Assembly: GCA_012861695.1 (NCBI GenBank)
Contig: JAAOOA010000446.1
Coordinates: 160,001-224,000, forward strand
Length of the DNA: 64,000 bases
Direction: 5' to 3'
Source of the DNA: Trematomus loennbergii
Taxonomy: Eukaryota; Chordata; Actinopteri; Perciformes; Nototheniidae
In this document: one piece after another, positions 37,853 to 52,660 of the stretch
How the letters are laid out: every line of letters starts with the position of its first letter
Position numbering within the stretch: the stretch's first letter is position 1
Notes under the pieces: generated by a model
Seen by the model: the letters and a program-made list of their open reading frames with translations, nothing else
Database searches by the model: none
What the model was told of the DNA's origin: nothing
Made by a program: the position numbers and the translations under genes

Positions 37853-40800
37853 GTATGGCTGCATATCTGTACCCCATCAGATAACATATGCATAGCCACA
37901 CACTCCTCTCTTTGAACCCTCAAATAATATCTCTCTTTGGGGGAAGCACTTTCATCTTTTATCTCCTTCAACTTCTCTGATTTATGGGACTTTTGAGACA
38001 TGTCATGTTTGATAACAGATGAAGTCCTTATCTTGTTGCGCTAGACATATTGTCCCAGGGAAGGGTTTCAAGATGACTTAACGGAGAGAAACAGGAGAAG
38101 GAAAGATGATGAGCCACATGTACAGATATGGATCAATAGCTTCTTTATCTAAACCGAGACATTTAGATTTTTACAGCACATTTTCTTGCAAAATATATTT
38201 TGTTTACCTCTGAATGTCTGATAAATACAAATAAGTGGTCTTTTCTTGTCATTCTCTTTCCAAAGGTAACAACATCCACCTACAAGCACCGTAACAAATG
38301 GATGCCCCTTATATTATGTTCATATATGTTGCTTAATCTGTACATAAACCTAAGTACACATTGTGGTTTAAACCGTCTGAGGTGGTCAGGGCGTAAAATA
38401 AACGATATGTTATGCTAAACCCTAGCTTCTTAAATTCTGACTTTCCCCTTAGCCCACCCTTTTATGTTGTTATAACCCTTCAGAAAATAAAACCAACACT
38501 CTGCTACAGTTTCATGTATTCTGGGTCTATCAGTTCACTGCCAACATCCATACCATTTATTTAAAATAAAGAGTTCACACAGTTAATCAAAATGTAACGT
38601 TATGTATTTGGAGACTTTGAGTGGACTTTGAAATATGCTACTGTAGATGTAAACATCGCTCAGCTGCACACTATGAGTCCATCATGAGTTTACAATACTT
38701 CAATATATGTGTATTCTTTATTCTACCTTACCTTAGTTGTACAAATGAATTCTGAGAACATCATCTGAGATTAGAGTATGCATGCAAGTTAAACAGTGCT
38801 TTTACGGGGTTAAAAATAACTAGTTTCATGAATGATTATGGTATTTTCAGCAGAAATGGCCAGATTTTCTGCGTGCATTATCCAACATGTCTGTTATTCA
38901 GAAATGACTCCGTTGATGTCATGTTGGCCTTGTCTTCTTCATTTAGTCATGAAGACACGAGGCTTAAAGCGAGGCCAAATAAATGTCTTCCACCTTCTCC
39001 ATTAACCATACGTGTGTGTTACAATAATGTACCTCTTGTATCTCACAATATGTTCATTGTGTGTGTTACAGTACACCCACATAAACACCTCACACATCTT
39101 TGGAGACATGCCCAGGGCCTGTTTAGACACACACACTGACACTCACACACACACTCACTCACTCACACACACACACACTCTGTCCTGCCAAATAATTACC
39201 CAACTTATCAACTTCTACCTCATAAAAGAACAGAAAAAAAACTGCTTGTGTCACTCTTGAAATATTCGTCCGTCCCCCTCGAGCCCTAAAACTGCCTGTA
39301 ACTCGATTCCCAGATTTGGACTTCAACCATAACACACAGAGAGAGAGAGGAGAGCAGTCAGCGGGGGGGCAGGAGGGGAGAAGACAGGGAGAGGAAGGTG
39401 TGATGGAGAGGTAGAGGAGCGGGGGGGGAAATGTGTATTTTGGCAATGGAGTCTGGTGTGTGGAGGTTTGCATAAGTATATTAGTTGCTTTGAATTCAAT
39501 CAAAATGTTTGCATTGAAGGATTGATTGAACTTTTAAATTGGTTTCTGATCATGAACATGTGTGTGTGTGTGCGTGCACCTGTGTGTGGACGAGAGGTTA
39601 AAGTTCCTCTCCTTCACACACACTCCCGCTGTAATGCACACGCGCTGCATGGTCTCACACACACACACACACACACATATCGCCGTTTCTTGTTAGGACC
39701 TCCATTGATTCTCTAACGTTGACCTCCACCTTCACCAATAAAACCTGATCCAGGATAAATATACAGCATGGAGTCCATATACTGTTCTATACTGCGCTAT
39801 AGGAGGGAGCGTCAGAACATTTCTTGGCAACAACAGCTGAGGCCACACAGAGAGGGAGGAAAAGCTGCGTGTGTGGTGTGTGTGTGGACGGACCTTCTAC
39901 CAGGTATCGTAGCTATCAGGTTAAATTGAAGGCGCTGATTTCGTGGCTCACATGTTCCTTTGATTAGAAGATATGTCAAGTGGTTTCAGAGGGAACAACG
40001 TAGCCAGTACCAACAATAGATGAGGTTATGTATCGCCAACTCTTCAATTCAAGCAATATGTGGCCTTGTGTTGAAGATGGTAGCCATGATGCCAAAAGGT
40101 CCCTGTTTAGATTCTCGCTGAGGGACATGTGGTGCATATTAAATGTCGATATCTCTCCTCGTGCTTATCAGGATCTTTATCAGGAAGGAGAAACGCCACA
40201 AAGAAACCAAGTTTGTTCACAGATTGCTTTTCCCCTTTTCAACTGTGAAATAAAGTGGTTTTTTTTAGCCTGAAATTGAGACTACAAACCACTTAATTGG
40301 TCTGGAAGGGAAATTTGAATTTTGTCAGGAGTATGGCGGTTAAGTATATTTAGAACATCGGGAAGTTAAACTATATATCATCTGAGATATTGGATATTAT
40401 GGAGTGTTGAAGTTTTCCAGACCCTCAGGACTCACTATTTCCCAGCAGTTGTCCTGTTGCCTGTGGGCTTTTGAAATTTGATTTGATGGTTGTTAGGAAC
40501 GGACGATCTTCAATATGGCTGACCCTGATTACCTCATCTAATTCAAAGTCGTTGACCTTTAACCTCCTGCGGCTGAACTCTAATTCAATCTCAAATCTGC
40601 CTTTGGTTCTGATCTATAACACTGAAATTACCTTCTGGTTTCTTTGCCCACAGCACACATTTTTGAGGATTTTCCTAATCTCCTCATGCTTGGTGGATAC
40701 AACAGCCTGAGATCATGGATCATAAATATAAAAACACTCTTAAATCACACAATAACAGATAGGAAAGACAAGAACTGGCCAAACGGACCACACACTCATC

Positions 40801-40860
40801 TCCACACACCCTGACAAGCTGACACCTCTTTTGTGTGAACAGACCACACACATACACACG
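37853..40860. other. tnfsf11 intron 1, no exon seen
   Basis: Contains short CA/TG runs (39128-39178, 39558-39588, 39654-39678) and purine-rich patches near 39336-39430. Open frames of 70-115 codons occur on both strands without recognisable domains. Confidence 0.5.
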
Positions 40861-40861
40861 T

Positions 40862-40912
<51 letters not shown>

Positions 40913-40962
40913 ACACACACACACACACACAACACACACACACACACACACACCACACACAC

Positions 40963-40993
<31 letters not shown>

Positions 40994-41063
40994 CACCACA
41001 CACACACACACACACACCACACAACACACACACCACACACACACCACACACACACACACACAA
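40861..41063. repeat. (CA)n microsatellite with many single-base losses
   Basis: About 200 bp of CA with around a dozen ACCAC or CAACAC interruptions, far more than in the other tracts. Artefactual ORFs run through it in all frames. Confidence 0.95.
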
Positions 41064-41153
41064 CAGGGGTTTTTGTTGCATGTAAGGGTGGTCAGATCTG
41101 TGAACCCAAACAATAATAGAGCGGACCAATGAAGTGTAAAGAATGGAATGCTG

Positions 41154-41165
41154 ATTACACACACA

Positions 41166-41221
<56 letters not shown>

Positions 41222-41418
41222 ACACACTCACAATAATACTCACACACACAATCATACTCACACACACACAATCATACTCACACACACACACACAATCATA
41301 CTCACACACACACACAATCATACTCACACACACACACACACAATCATACTCACACACACACACACACAATCATACTCACACACACACACAATCATACTCA
41401 CACACACACAATCATACT

Positions 41419-41463
<45 letters not shown>

Positions 41464-41503
41464 ACACCCACACACACACACAATCATATATACACACACA
41501 CAA

Positions 41504-41543
<40 letters not shown>

Positions 41544-41694
41544 ATATACACACACACACACAATCATATACACACACACATACACACAATCATACTCACA
41601 CACACACACAATCATACTCACACACACACAATCATACTCACACACACACAATCATACTCTCACACACACACACACACCCACACACACACACAAT

Positions 41695-41739
<45 letters not shown>

Positions 41740-41795
41740 ATACACACACACACACACACAATCATATACACACACACACACACACACACGTATAT
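41154..41795. repeat. Compound satellite: (CA)n with phased AATCATACTC insertions
   Basis: After about 65 bp of pure CA, blocks of CACACACA of variable length alternate with AATCATACTC (and AATCATATAC or AATCATATATAC variants) about 20 times. One higher-order segment (41401-41490) recurs at 41641-41720. It ends in ACGTATATATATATTG. The 219-codon plus ORF is an artefact. Confidence 0.93.
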
Positions 41796-44758
41796 ATATA
41801 TTGTTAAAAAGCACATAAAGGCGAGAGGAAATACAATATATTTTTGACATTTTGGATAAGTCCCTTATTTATTAAGGACGTGAGTCAACCAATGTATTTA
41901 TTTCTGCCTCTGAGGAATGCTTGTCCACGTCAACCTCCATTCTGTCTCACGTTTACTGACACAAAGCATGTTTGTATAGAGTAAACAACCGGCTTGCCTC
42001 ATTCAGCAACAACGGACAACAAACCAGCCGAGGGGCTTCTGTTACATGTGTGTGTGTCTCTGTTTGTTTGTGAATGCCGAAGCGCTGGGGCAACACCGGA
42101 GCGTTCCTCTTTGTGCTGTGCTCATTGTCCCCACCGTCTTTTGTCTTTACCAGGCTGGCATGGGGTGTAACGGCACTGAGATTCAAAGAAGGGCCTGTTT
42201 CCAGATTAAAAATAGCCGGCCTTCGCATGAGAACCAGGGGATTCCCCACATGCTGATACATAGCTCCATGTTTTTCATTTTGGGGCGAGGCGGACGGCTC
42301 AAAGTTGAGACTAAGACTTTAATCGTTCTAATAAATGTACATCTTAACTTATTATTATCCAACCCATGAAGTTTAAAAAGACATCTGATCTGCTGAGACT
42401 GGATTGTTGCTTTATGCCAGTGAGAGAATTGAAAGCAGGCAGACTCTGTTACGTTTCCTTTAATATCATTTCCCTCATAAAGATACAGATCAAATGGTAA
42501 TAACATTTGCCGGTTGTCCTGACACAATGTGGATACAATAATGGGTGATTTAAGTCAGTTTTCATCCTCTTATGTTTACATTACATGTCACAAATGTGTT
42601 CTCCGATGATCCAAGACAGACGTTTCCTTGCTTTTGCTCAGCTTCAAAACGCAGACGTCATCAATCATTTCATATAGAGAAGCATGTGTTCCTGGTATAT
42701 TCAATATAATGTTGTGTCACAGATATACATTATGTCCAACCTGTATTCTCCCTTTCTGGGTATTTCCTGTCTTTTTTTAACACAAAAGCATCTATTCTAG
42801 AGCGGTATGAACAGTCTATTAAAACCACATCTGCACTTCTACATGAAATTAAAACAATAACTGGTGATACACAAAGGATACCTGGACTGTTGTTTCCACT
42901 AGGCATGCAATGACTCACCATCGTAATCGGTTAATTAAGGCTTTACAATTAAATGTGGCATCTGATCAAAGTGAACGCTCCTACCAACATGACAAACTGA
43001 TAAAACTAATAATTTAGAATAAGCATCCTCATCTCCCTCAGTTTCCAGTTATTGCAAAGAATGAACGGCTCGCCAGAAAAGCACAGCTGTGTTCCTTTCT
43101 GTAGACCAAAATGTTCCCCTCACACTGAGAGCCTGATTAATATCCATCTTCCTCCATAAAAGAAGCAGCGAGCTTCAAACATGAACTGTATACCTGCTGT
43201 TTGATTGAACACTAGCTGTGAAAGCATTAAGGAAACTCAGATGTCTGCTTATTCTCCAGAGGACATTTAGCGTTGTCTGCCACTGCACTGTCAAAGAAAG
43301 TGTGTTGCTAAGGTGTCCCTCTCATGTGGAGATGCACAGTAAAGTAGTTTCCTCTCTCCCAATAGAAAAGGAGTCGCGTTACAGTTTAAAGAGGCCTCTT
43401 GCTGGAATTCAGACATCATCAGCTTCATACATCAGTTTCAAACTTCATCCCCGCAGGTTTTCAAAGTGCCCAATCCTGTGAGGTGTACCTGGAACCATAT
43501 GCTGGCTGTTGACCTCACGTTAAGATTCAATAGTGTCTGTGACTTTTAAATCACAATGCATCAGGCTTATCCTCCACACCAGCTCCCTGACAGAGGAAGG
43601 AGACGTGACACTGGAGCTCTCCCACGTTTTTATGCCTCCCCACACTCAACATAATACAACACAGATGATGACACGCTTTGAAAGTTGCTGAGTTAACTAG
43701 CCAGTGTGTAATTTCCCCTGCTGGAACTCACTGAACAACATCTCAATCACAACACTCAGTAAACACGCTAACTTAGCGGTGACAGCAGCAATTCATGTCT
43801 GAGCAAGTATTATTCAGCTGTGCAAATAAGGCAGAAAAACACTCTTACTTCCAAAGATTGTAGGATATTAAACACTTAAAATCCCTTTAAAGGTCTTGAC
43901 AGCTGAAAACTAGCAACAGGCGCAGTAGTATCGTCGTATTCAGGGATGAAATGCTTTTAAATTAAAACCCAGGGGGTTAATACCCAAACTGCAGCACTGA
44001 CCTGCATATTTCACCTCTGCACACGACATCTGTTACCTCCTAGAAAGCAATCTACAACTACTTTCTGTCCAAATAGCTACAATATGTTCATTTAAGCACG
44101 CAATTTTAAGCCATTTAGTTAAACGCTGCCGATCAGACTGACAGACAGACTGCTAATTATTTCTGCCAGGTGTCTTGTAAAATCTGGATTTCATTGTTAA
44201 AAGTGCAGCCAGGAAAAGCAGCTTTCCAAGTTAGAAACTTCGCCAAACTTCTCCCAGAAATAAATTACACCACTGACGAAACTTTAACTTCATCACAAAA
44301 TACTTAGAATTACAACTGTTTTCATAGCATCGTGATAAGAGTTAAAATGCATACGACATTCAGCGGTGATTTAAACTCAAGTGTCAATGCGAAACAGCGA
44401 CTTGTCTGCAGGATTGCACCGTAAAGACTCTCGCTGCGATATGGATCAGATAGAGAAACTTCAGGAACAAAGCCAAACTCCTTCCAGAAAGGATCTAAAT
44501 CACTAAAATAGTTATCGACTCGCTGCGTTTTTATTGCATCTATCTAAATGTTAAAGTGCATATGCGGGCGACTTTCAGCTGTGATTTAAACTCAAGTGTC
44601 AATGCGAAACAATGCATCGTAAATACTCACTAAAAAAAGTTATAGTCTATAGACTAGACGCTGTGTTTTTCTGGCATCAATCTAAAAGTGCATAAAGCGA
44701 CTTTCAGGTGCTCCAAACTTCCCAGTTAAATACAGCGACTTTAAATGCGTCCCCTTAC
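41796..44758. other. tnfsf11 intron 1, 5' part, low in repeats
   Basis: The longest stretch here without an obvious transposon. Two blocks (44340-44420 and 44545-44610) repeat ATTTAAACTCAAGTGTCAAT with GCGAAACA, a diverged local duplication about 215 bp apart. Intron 1 just downstream of the first exon is where enhancers may lie, but I see no defined motif cluster. Confidence 0.45.
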
Positions 44759-44980
44759 CTGCGATATGGACATGTTCAGGTAGAGGAAGAGCCCGGTGGT
44801 GGAGGCTATCTGCAGCACCACGACCACGATCACCACCATCGCCACCCAGGTTTTGGACGGTGCTTCCCGGCGCCGAGGCGCACTGGGCCCGGCGGCCGGC
44901 ACCATCATGTAGGTGGTGGACTCGCTGCTCACAGACCTGAAATAATCCTGGTGCTGCTGCTGTGCGCTCGGAGTGGCCAT
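44759..44980 (-). CDS. tnfsf11: tnfsf11 (RANKL) exon 1: cytoplasmic tail and membrane anchor
   Basis: From the ATG at 44980-44978, in a strong GCCATGG context, the minus strand reads 74 codons to a donor CGCAG/GTAAGG. Residues 1-44 are a cytoplasmic tail containing QDYFRSVSSESTTYMMVPAA, similar in place to the RDYTKYLRGSEE segment of mammalian RANKL. Residues 45-70 are one hydrophobic helix (VAMVVIVVVVLQIASTTGLF), and the exon ends LYLNMSISQ. An uncleaved type II anchor with an exon break just after it is the TNF-ligand plan. A frame extending to 45046 starts at GTG, so I chose the ATG. Phase 0 at the donor matches exon 2 at 19756. RANKL drives osteoclast formation and lymphoid signalling through RANK. 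The receptor-binding domain is not in the window. The AKAP11-like neighbour upstream supports the identity; without it another TNF ligand would be possible. Confidence 0.72.
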
Positions 44981-45297
44981 GGCATTCCCGACGCATGAGC
45001 AGACATCAAACCAAGGGAGTGTAGAAAACAATACAGCCAACTCCACAAGTGACCAAAAGTTAGATCTCCATGCGTCCGGGGGAGCTGCTCATGGAGCTAG
45101 AAACACATATGGTGGAGGAAGGCGGTGCAGACAGGAGAGGAGAGACCGAGGTAAAGTTTGGGTCTGAGTGTGGAGCTGCTGCTGCGTAAAGAGGGAGCTG
45201 CTGGAGGAGGCAGCGACACACTGAGGGCTGCAACCGAGAGAGAGCAGCAGAGAGGGGCAGGCTTAACCTTTTCATCACCCTGGAGCTGTGGAGGAAT

Positions 45298-45298
<1 letters not shown>

Positions 45299-45371
<73 letters not shown>

Positions 45372-45412
45372 GCTCTATCTCTCTTTCTCTCTTTCTCTCT
45401 CTCCTTTTCTTG
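45299..45412. promoter_or_regulatory. (CT)n / (GA)n tract upstream of tnfsf11
   Basis: About 67 bp of pure CT followed by interrupted CT, 320-430 bp upstream of the tnfsf11 start codon. On the coding (minus) strand it is a (GA)n run. GA tracts are common in vertebrate 5' flanks and can affect promoter activity, but a regulatory role here is inference from position only. Confidence 0.5.
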
Positions 45413-46557
45413 AAAAGGGATTGGAGCAATGTGTCATAAATAATAAAAGCTTTTTGTTAAATTACTGTCTCTCAATTTTTCCCATTTTGGTTTTCTTTAT
45501 TGCTGGAAAAATCAATACATATGAGTTCAAAAAATCTGAAAAAAGGAGTAAGAAAGATTAATTGACACTTTTGTCTTTTTTTTATGATTTATTTGCTTTA
45601 CAAATTACAAATAATGTTAAATAAAGCTCATTCTCAGTCTGCTTTCCAACTCTATTTCCCGAGCTGTGGGAACACAAAGATGAGACCTCGTTGGGAAATG
45701 ACTACTTATAGATTTTATTGCTACATACAGCGTATTTCTGTATGCTTATAAAGCCCCTATCCTGTCTTAAATCACAGTAATACAGAGCAGTGAGTCTCTA
45801 GATACAGAATCATATTTTCTCAGACAGACTCTGCAAATCTGCAAACATTTTACACATGTTTCTTTAGAGCTGGAGCATTGGTCTCCCTCCTCTGGCAGAG
45901 AGAGTTATTACCAGAGAAAGACACAGATGAAATATAAGGTCCTCACTCCAGCTGTGAAGCCAAATCAGCCTGGGGTGTTAAATGGGGGCAGGGGATAATT
46001 GCTTTTGCTCTGAACCACAATATTTTCAAACTTGTCCTCCATTTGTATCATCTTGCATGGTTGTGACACTTTCAAATGATCAAAATCTGCCCATGAATAG
46101 TAAACGATGATATATCAATCTTGTGGTCGGTTTCGCAAGACACCCACTATCGAATCCAGTGGTTTTAACAACAGACTTTCCTTTGTTTCCGTTCCAGACA
46201 AATGGTCCCGAGTAAAGCTCTCCTCGAGCAAAACTGCAGTGTAATCCACCTGGGGGCCTGAACCAGATGTGAACGCCACATGTTCCTCTGACAGCAGCGG
46301 AATAAGACAATAACATGTGGACTGAAATAAATAAGAAAATCTGAATTCAGGTGAAAAAAGAATCAAATATTTTCCATACCAAAGCGCCTGTTGTGATGGA
46401 GCTGAATGTGTTTCGGACTCCTTGAGGGCAGATTCTGTCATAAGGTCTTTGTCTGGATGATATTTCAACATCTCAAGGTCACAAAGTTTACACCTGCACT
46501 GATGCCTCGAGTCAAACACTTGCATATGCATCCCAGTGAAGGTTGCAGATATATAAA
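45413..46557. other. Upstream of tnfsf11, with an unassigned ORF
   Basis: A minus-strand ORF of 138 codons (46531-46115) contains CRCKLCDLEMLKYHPDKDLM and an acidic C-terminal part. A second frame overlaps its end (46316-46080). An in-frame CTGAATTCAG could be a splice acceptor near 46341. I recognise no family, and length alone does not make it a gene. Confidence 0.35.
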
Positions 46558-47034
46558 TGATCCTATGTGGTAATACTGACTTGAATTTGTTTTTTTAATT
46601 GCCTCTTTTCCCGAGGATATCGTCAATGTTGTACTCCACCTTGGTGCAAATAAGCAAGTATTAGCTTACAAACACGGTACATTAACATGGTAGAAATGGT
46701 AAATGCCGAGCATGCTGAATGTATTATTCTGTATACCTTTTTTTGCGTTTTTAACAAAGATAGAAGTGTAAAGAGAGAACAGTGAGGTGTGCAAACGTTA
46801 ATGATCCTATGTGGTAATACTGACTCGCTTTAGAATTGGATTATTCTTCCCTCTTTCCCCGAGGATATCGTCAAACCACTTTTTTTCCTGAATGAGAGGA
46901 AACAGAGGTGTCAAAGCCAGATTCAATGTGGTAGCCTACTTAGTTAGCAAATAAGCAAGTATTAGCATGCAAACACGCTTAATTAAGGTGGTAAAAATTG
47001 TAAATACAGACATTTTTAACAAAGGTAGAAGTGT
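46558..47034. repeat. Diverged tandem duplication, unit about 243 bp
   Basis: ATGATCCTATGTGGTAATAC starts both units (46558 and 46801). CCCGAGGATATCGTCAA, GCAAATAAGCAAGTATTAGC and TTTTTAACAAAGRTAGAAGTGT follow in the same order in each. The inverted-repeat element at 47037 begins immediately after the second unit. Confidence 0.8.
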
Positions 47035-47036
47035 GA

Positions 47037-47639
47037 GACCCCATTTACACGCAAACGCATACGAAACGCAAACGAACCGAATACGATATCAAAAAAGTAT
47101 TCCGTTCACACGAGACCGCTCGGGAGCGCTGGAGACGCTGTAGTACATATGCCGGGCCTGTAAGTGGCGCTGTACTTCTGCCACAAAATACTCCAAAAGC
47201 AGCGAAGAAGACCCCCGAGCATGGTTGCCATGGTTGCCCTTCTGTTTATGCCCCGCGGTGGATTTAGCAACATGTAGTTCATGTATTCTCCATGTCCACT
47301 TGTTGCTGATGGTTGTGGTAGAGGAGCTGTAGATTTTGCACTAACATCTGTAGCATGGTCAGTAGCAGTAGCACTAGCAGTAGCTACTGACCATGCTACA
47401 GCAGTGAGCAGCAGAGGTGGGGAGAGGTGGGGCTATGGCTTCATCGTTATCAGGAAATGATCGTATAGGGCGTACACACCGAGCCGTTTGCCCCCCCAGA
47501 GCGTTCCGTTTGCAGATCTATCCACCTTGGGACCCGTTATCGTTTCCGCATCTCCGTTACGGCCTCGTGTGAACGAACGGGCTATACAAAAGAGAAAAGT
47601 AGCGGATACAACCGTTTGCGTTCTCGTGTAAACAGCACC
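47037..47639. mobile_element. Short inverted-repeat element, TTTACACG family, copy 2
   Basis: Left end GACCCCATTTACACGCAAAC, right end the inverse of GTTCTCGTGTAAACAGCACC. The interior matches 1559-2240 (ATGCCCCGCGGTGGATTTAG, GTGGTAGAGGAGCTGTAG). The hairpin core is reduced compared with copy 1. Confidence 0.75.
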
Positions 47640-48778
47640 TAAAGCACAGTCTCTTGTTAGTAACTCCTGAAACACGATAGTTAAGTGTTCAGTCTCCACT
47701 TTACAGGTTTGCTAATCCCACCTCATTCAGATTTATGATCTTAGAGCCAGTAGCCAAAAGAAAAAGACCAATGCACTCAGCAGCCTTTAAATGATATAGC
47801 CAGATACACTGAAGATAAAATAGTATGAAACGTTTTTATAACGTATGAAAAGTCAGGCAAGGAAACAAGCGTCTTTATTGGCAATGGCTCCCGTATAACA
47901 TTAAAAACTGGAAGCTGAAACAGAGCATTTGTTGGTGAAACACATTGCTTACGGGAAAGTCAATGCAAATTCAAAGAAGGGCACTACTTTCCCAGACACT
48001 GAAAGCAGCAAACGTTTAATTACAGGCCAGTTTATTCAACCCTAAGGTGCAACATAACTAAATACTATTTAAAGAAGTTAAAACATACAGAAATATTGGA
48101 AAAAAGTTCCCAAACTATCTAACGTTAATCATTCCTGGAACAGAAAATGCTACAACTTATTTCCAATGTTTTTAATGCAGTACTGGTGAGATTTTATGTT
48201 CACATTAAAGTCAAGTGGAGACATATTAAGACAACAACACAATGGAAACATTATGACACTCCCTAATATGATGATTAATATAAAAGAAGGTGAACAATAT
48301 AGAAGCAGGTCAACTAATCGCCGTGCTTAGAAAGGAATACAATTGACCAAATCTGCAGTGATGCAAGAAATACTTCAATCCTCTGATGGATTATTGTGAA
48401 AGTGAATGTCCTTCCCTCCAAATGTGAAACAATATTTTTGCAATAAAAGTTGCTCTAATAAACATTTTTTATTGAGACAAGGGATCAATGGATTTTGTGT
48501 AATGTAAAAATGTTGCAAACCTCGAGTTTCCCCTCAGCTTTATGGAGGGGTTTAGTGTATTTCAGCTCATTATTTTAGTTTGTTGGCCCATAACTTTTCT
48601 GAAAACCCCTTAAACAGCAGAGAGACAGAGCTGGTGAACATAGTGGAGCCGTAATCCGCTAAAGAGCAAGACATTTCTCTCAAGAACCGGTTAAAACCAG
48701 AAAACAGATCAAAAACAATGATATAGCGAATGTTGCTATGTCTTCTAGATATGTAAAAAACACATTTTCGAATTTCTT
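47640..48778. other. No gene seen
   Basis: AT-rich intergenic sequence between tnfsf11 and the AKAP-like gene. No repeat family or coding frame recognised. Confidence 0.5.
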
Positions 48779-49816
48779 TTAAAGGTAGGGTAGGTACGTT
48801 TGAGAAACCGGCTCGAGATACACTTTTTGTTATATTCCATGGAATGCTCTTAACATCCCGATAGCAATGAATATCTGAAGTGCTTTGACAAAGAATCCAT
48901 AAATAATATCATTGTGGAAGCTGTAGTACTGTAAAAAGCACGACCAATCATCTGAGCCGGCCCGGCTAAAATAACTGGATGGCCTACCTGCCTGTCAGCC
49001 TTCCATCTGTGCACAAACTTATCTCGTGCCCTCATTGGTCATGTGCGCGTTCGGTGTGTGTTGGAGGAGGGGCTGATTGATTGATTGATTGATTGATTGA
49101 AAAGTTTATTAACAGCTTGTATATTGGGTACAGTACAGTACAGCTCAAAACATACAATTGTTAAGGGGATGCAGACCAGAGAAAGACTTTCGTCTTGTTT
49201 ACATCAGGGTCCCCCATTTCCAATTCATCATATCATTTAAGACATATAAGACATATTTGACATACAGATGGCTTATTTACAATTTTCATTTTAGATTTCG
49301 TTCTAATACATCCTAACCGGACATTTAAGACATACCAAGTCTACAGATATACAGTTAGTAACAGAGTCTAAAATGCGAGTATATACATAGATGGGGGGGG
49401 AAGCTGTCCATTGTACGACAGGTTGAGATTTGTACCATTACCGGGCCAGTTTTGCAATGCTCTCCCCCGAAGGTGCTCTTTAAGAGAGGTTTTGAAGGTA
49501 AGTATAGTTTTACTTTCCTTTACAGTTGTGGGAAGAGCGTTCCACCTCTGGTGTTATGATCATGGTATTCCTTGACCTTTGGGAAGAATTTTGACATGTA
49601 CATGGGTACCATAGAGGTGTAGTGGATCTTGTAGACCAGGCCCATTGCAAGTAGCTGTACTCTGTCGTCTACTCTAAGCCATCCTAGGTTGTCAAAGTGG
49701 GCAGAGGTGAGGTGGGTTCTAGATGGGCTCTGTAAGGAAGTGGCAGATTTTCTCCGGTTGTGTATTTTCAAATTCTAGCGATCTCAAGCCGGTTTCTCAA
49801 ACTTACCTACCTTTAA
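48779..49816 (+). mobile_element. TTAA element, GGGTAGGT family, copy C, split by a LINE
   Basis: TTAA at 48779 and 49813 with the family ends. The copy is interrupted at GGGCT by the 650-bp LINE fragment 49075-49724. Without that insert it would be about 383 bp, the size of the other copies. Confidence 0.9.
49075..49724 (-). mobile_element. LINE 3' fragment inserted in a TTAA element
   Basis: Flanked by the 5-bp duplication GGGCT (49070-49074 and 49725-49729). On the minus strand it encodes the C-terminus of an L2/CR1-like reverse transcriptase ORF: NLGWLRVDDRVQLLAMGLVY, KVKEYHDHNTRG, then in another frame WNALPTTVKESKTILTFKTS. A frame break therefore lies between HNTRG and WNALP. It ends in a (TCAA)n tail, which is GATTGATTGATTGATTGATT on plus. 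Target-primed insertion explains the tail and duplication. Confidence 0.85.
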
Positions 49817-52021
<2,205 letters not shown>

Positions 52022-52660
52022 AGTGCAATACAATGCTGCTATAGTTTATTACCGTGTCCTAAATACTTGGGTATTCTACTCTTACTCTTACACTTTTCTT
52101 GCATTTTATGTATTTGTACTGCTATGTTTGTAATTTTCATTTTCTTAATGTTTTATGTGAGGGACTGCGGATGGAAAGTAGCTCAAAGCTAAATCCGGCA
52201 TATTTACACTTGGCACATTTGATGTTTTAAGTGTTCATTAAAAGTAGGGTAGGTCAGTTTGAGAAACCGGCTCGAGATACACTTGTTGTTATATTCCATG
52301 GAATGCTCTTAACATCCCGATAGCAATGAATATCTATCAAAAAATCCATAAAAAATATCATCTGTGGAAGCTGTATACTGTAAAAAGTACGACCAATCAT
52401 CTGAGCCGGCCCGGCTAAAATAACTGGATGGCCTACCTGCCTGTCAGCCTTCCATCTGTGCACAAACTTATCTCGTGCCCTCATTGGTCATGTGCGCGTT
52501 CGTGTGTGTTGGAGGAGGGGCTCTGTAAGGAAGTGGCAGATTTTCTCCGGTTGTGTATTTTCAAATTCTAGCGCACTCGAGCCGGTTTCTCCAAACTTAC
52601 CTACCCACCTTTAATGTCGCTGCCAAATAAACGAATAAATACATTACAAAAATGAATTAA
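52022..52660 (+). mobile_element. LINE 3' UTR fragment carrying TTAA element D
   Basis: AAGTGCAATACAATGCTGC, TGAGGGACTGCGGATGGAAA and GATGTTTTAAGTGTTCATTA match 11332-11503, and the end TGCCAAATAAACGAATAAAT matches the tail at 11880-11905. The reverse transcriptase part is absent. Confidence 0.8.
52238..52614 (+). mobile_element. TTAA element, GGGTAGGT family, copy D
   Basis: TTAA at 52238 and 52611. It sits 11 bp downstream of the site used by copy B in the same LINE family, in the same orientation. Interior and ends match copies A-C and E. Confidence 0.92.

Noticed and set aside
44682..45439. Other frames overlapping tnfsf11 exon 1 and the CT tract
   Set aside because: Shadow frames. Only the frame with the membrane helix, GCCATGG start and GTAAGG donor is coherent.
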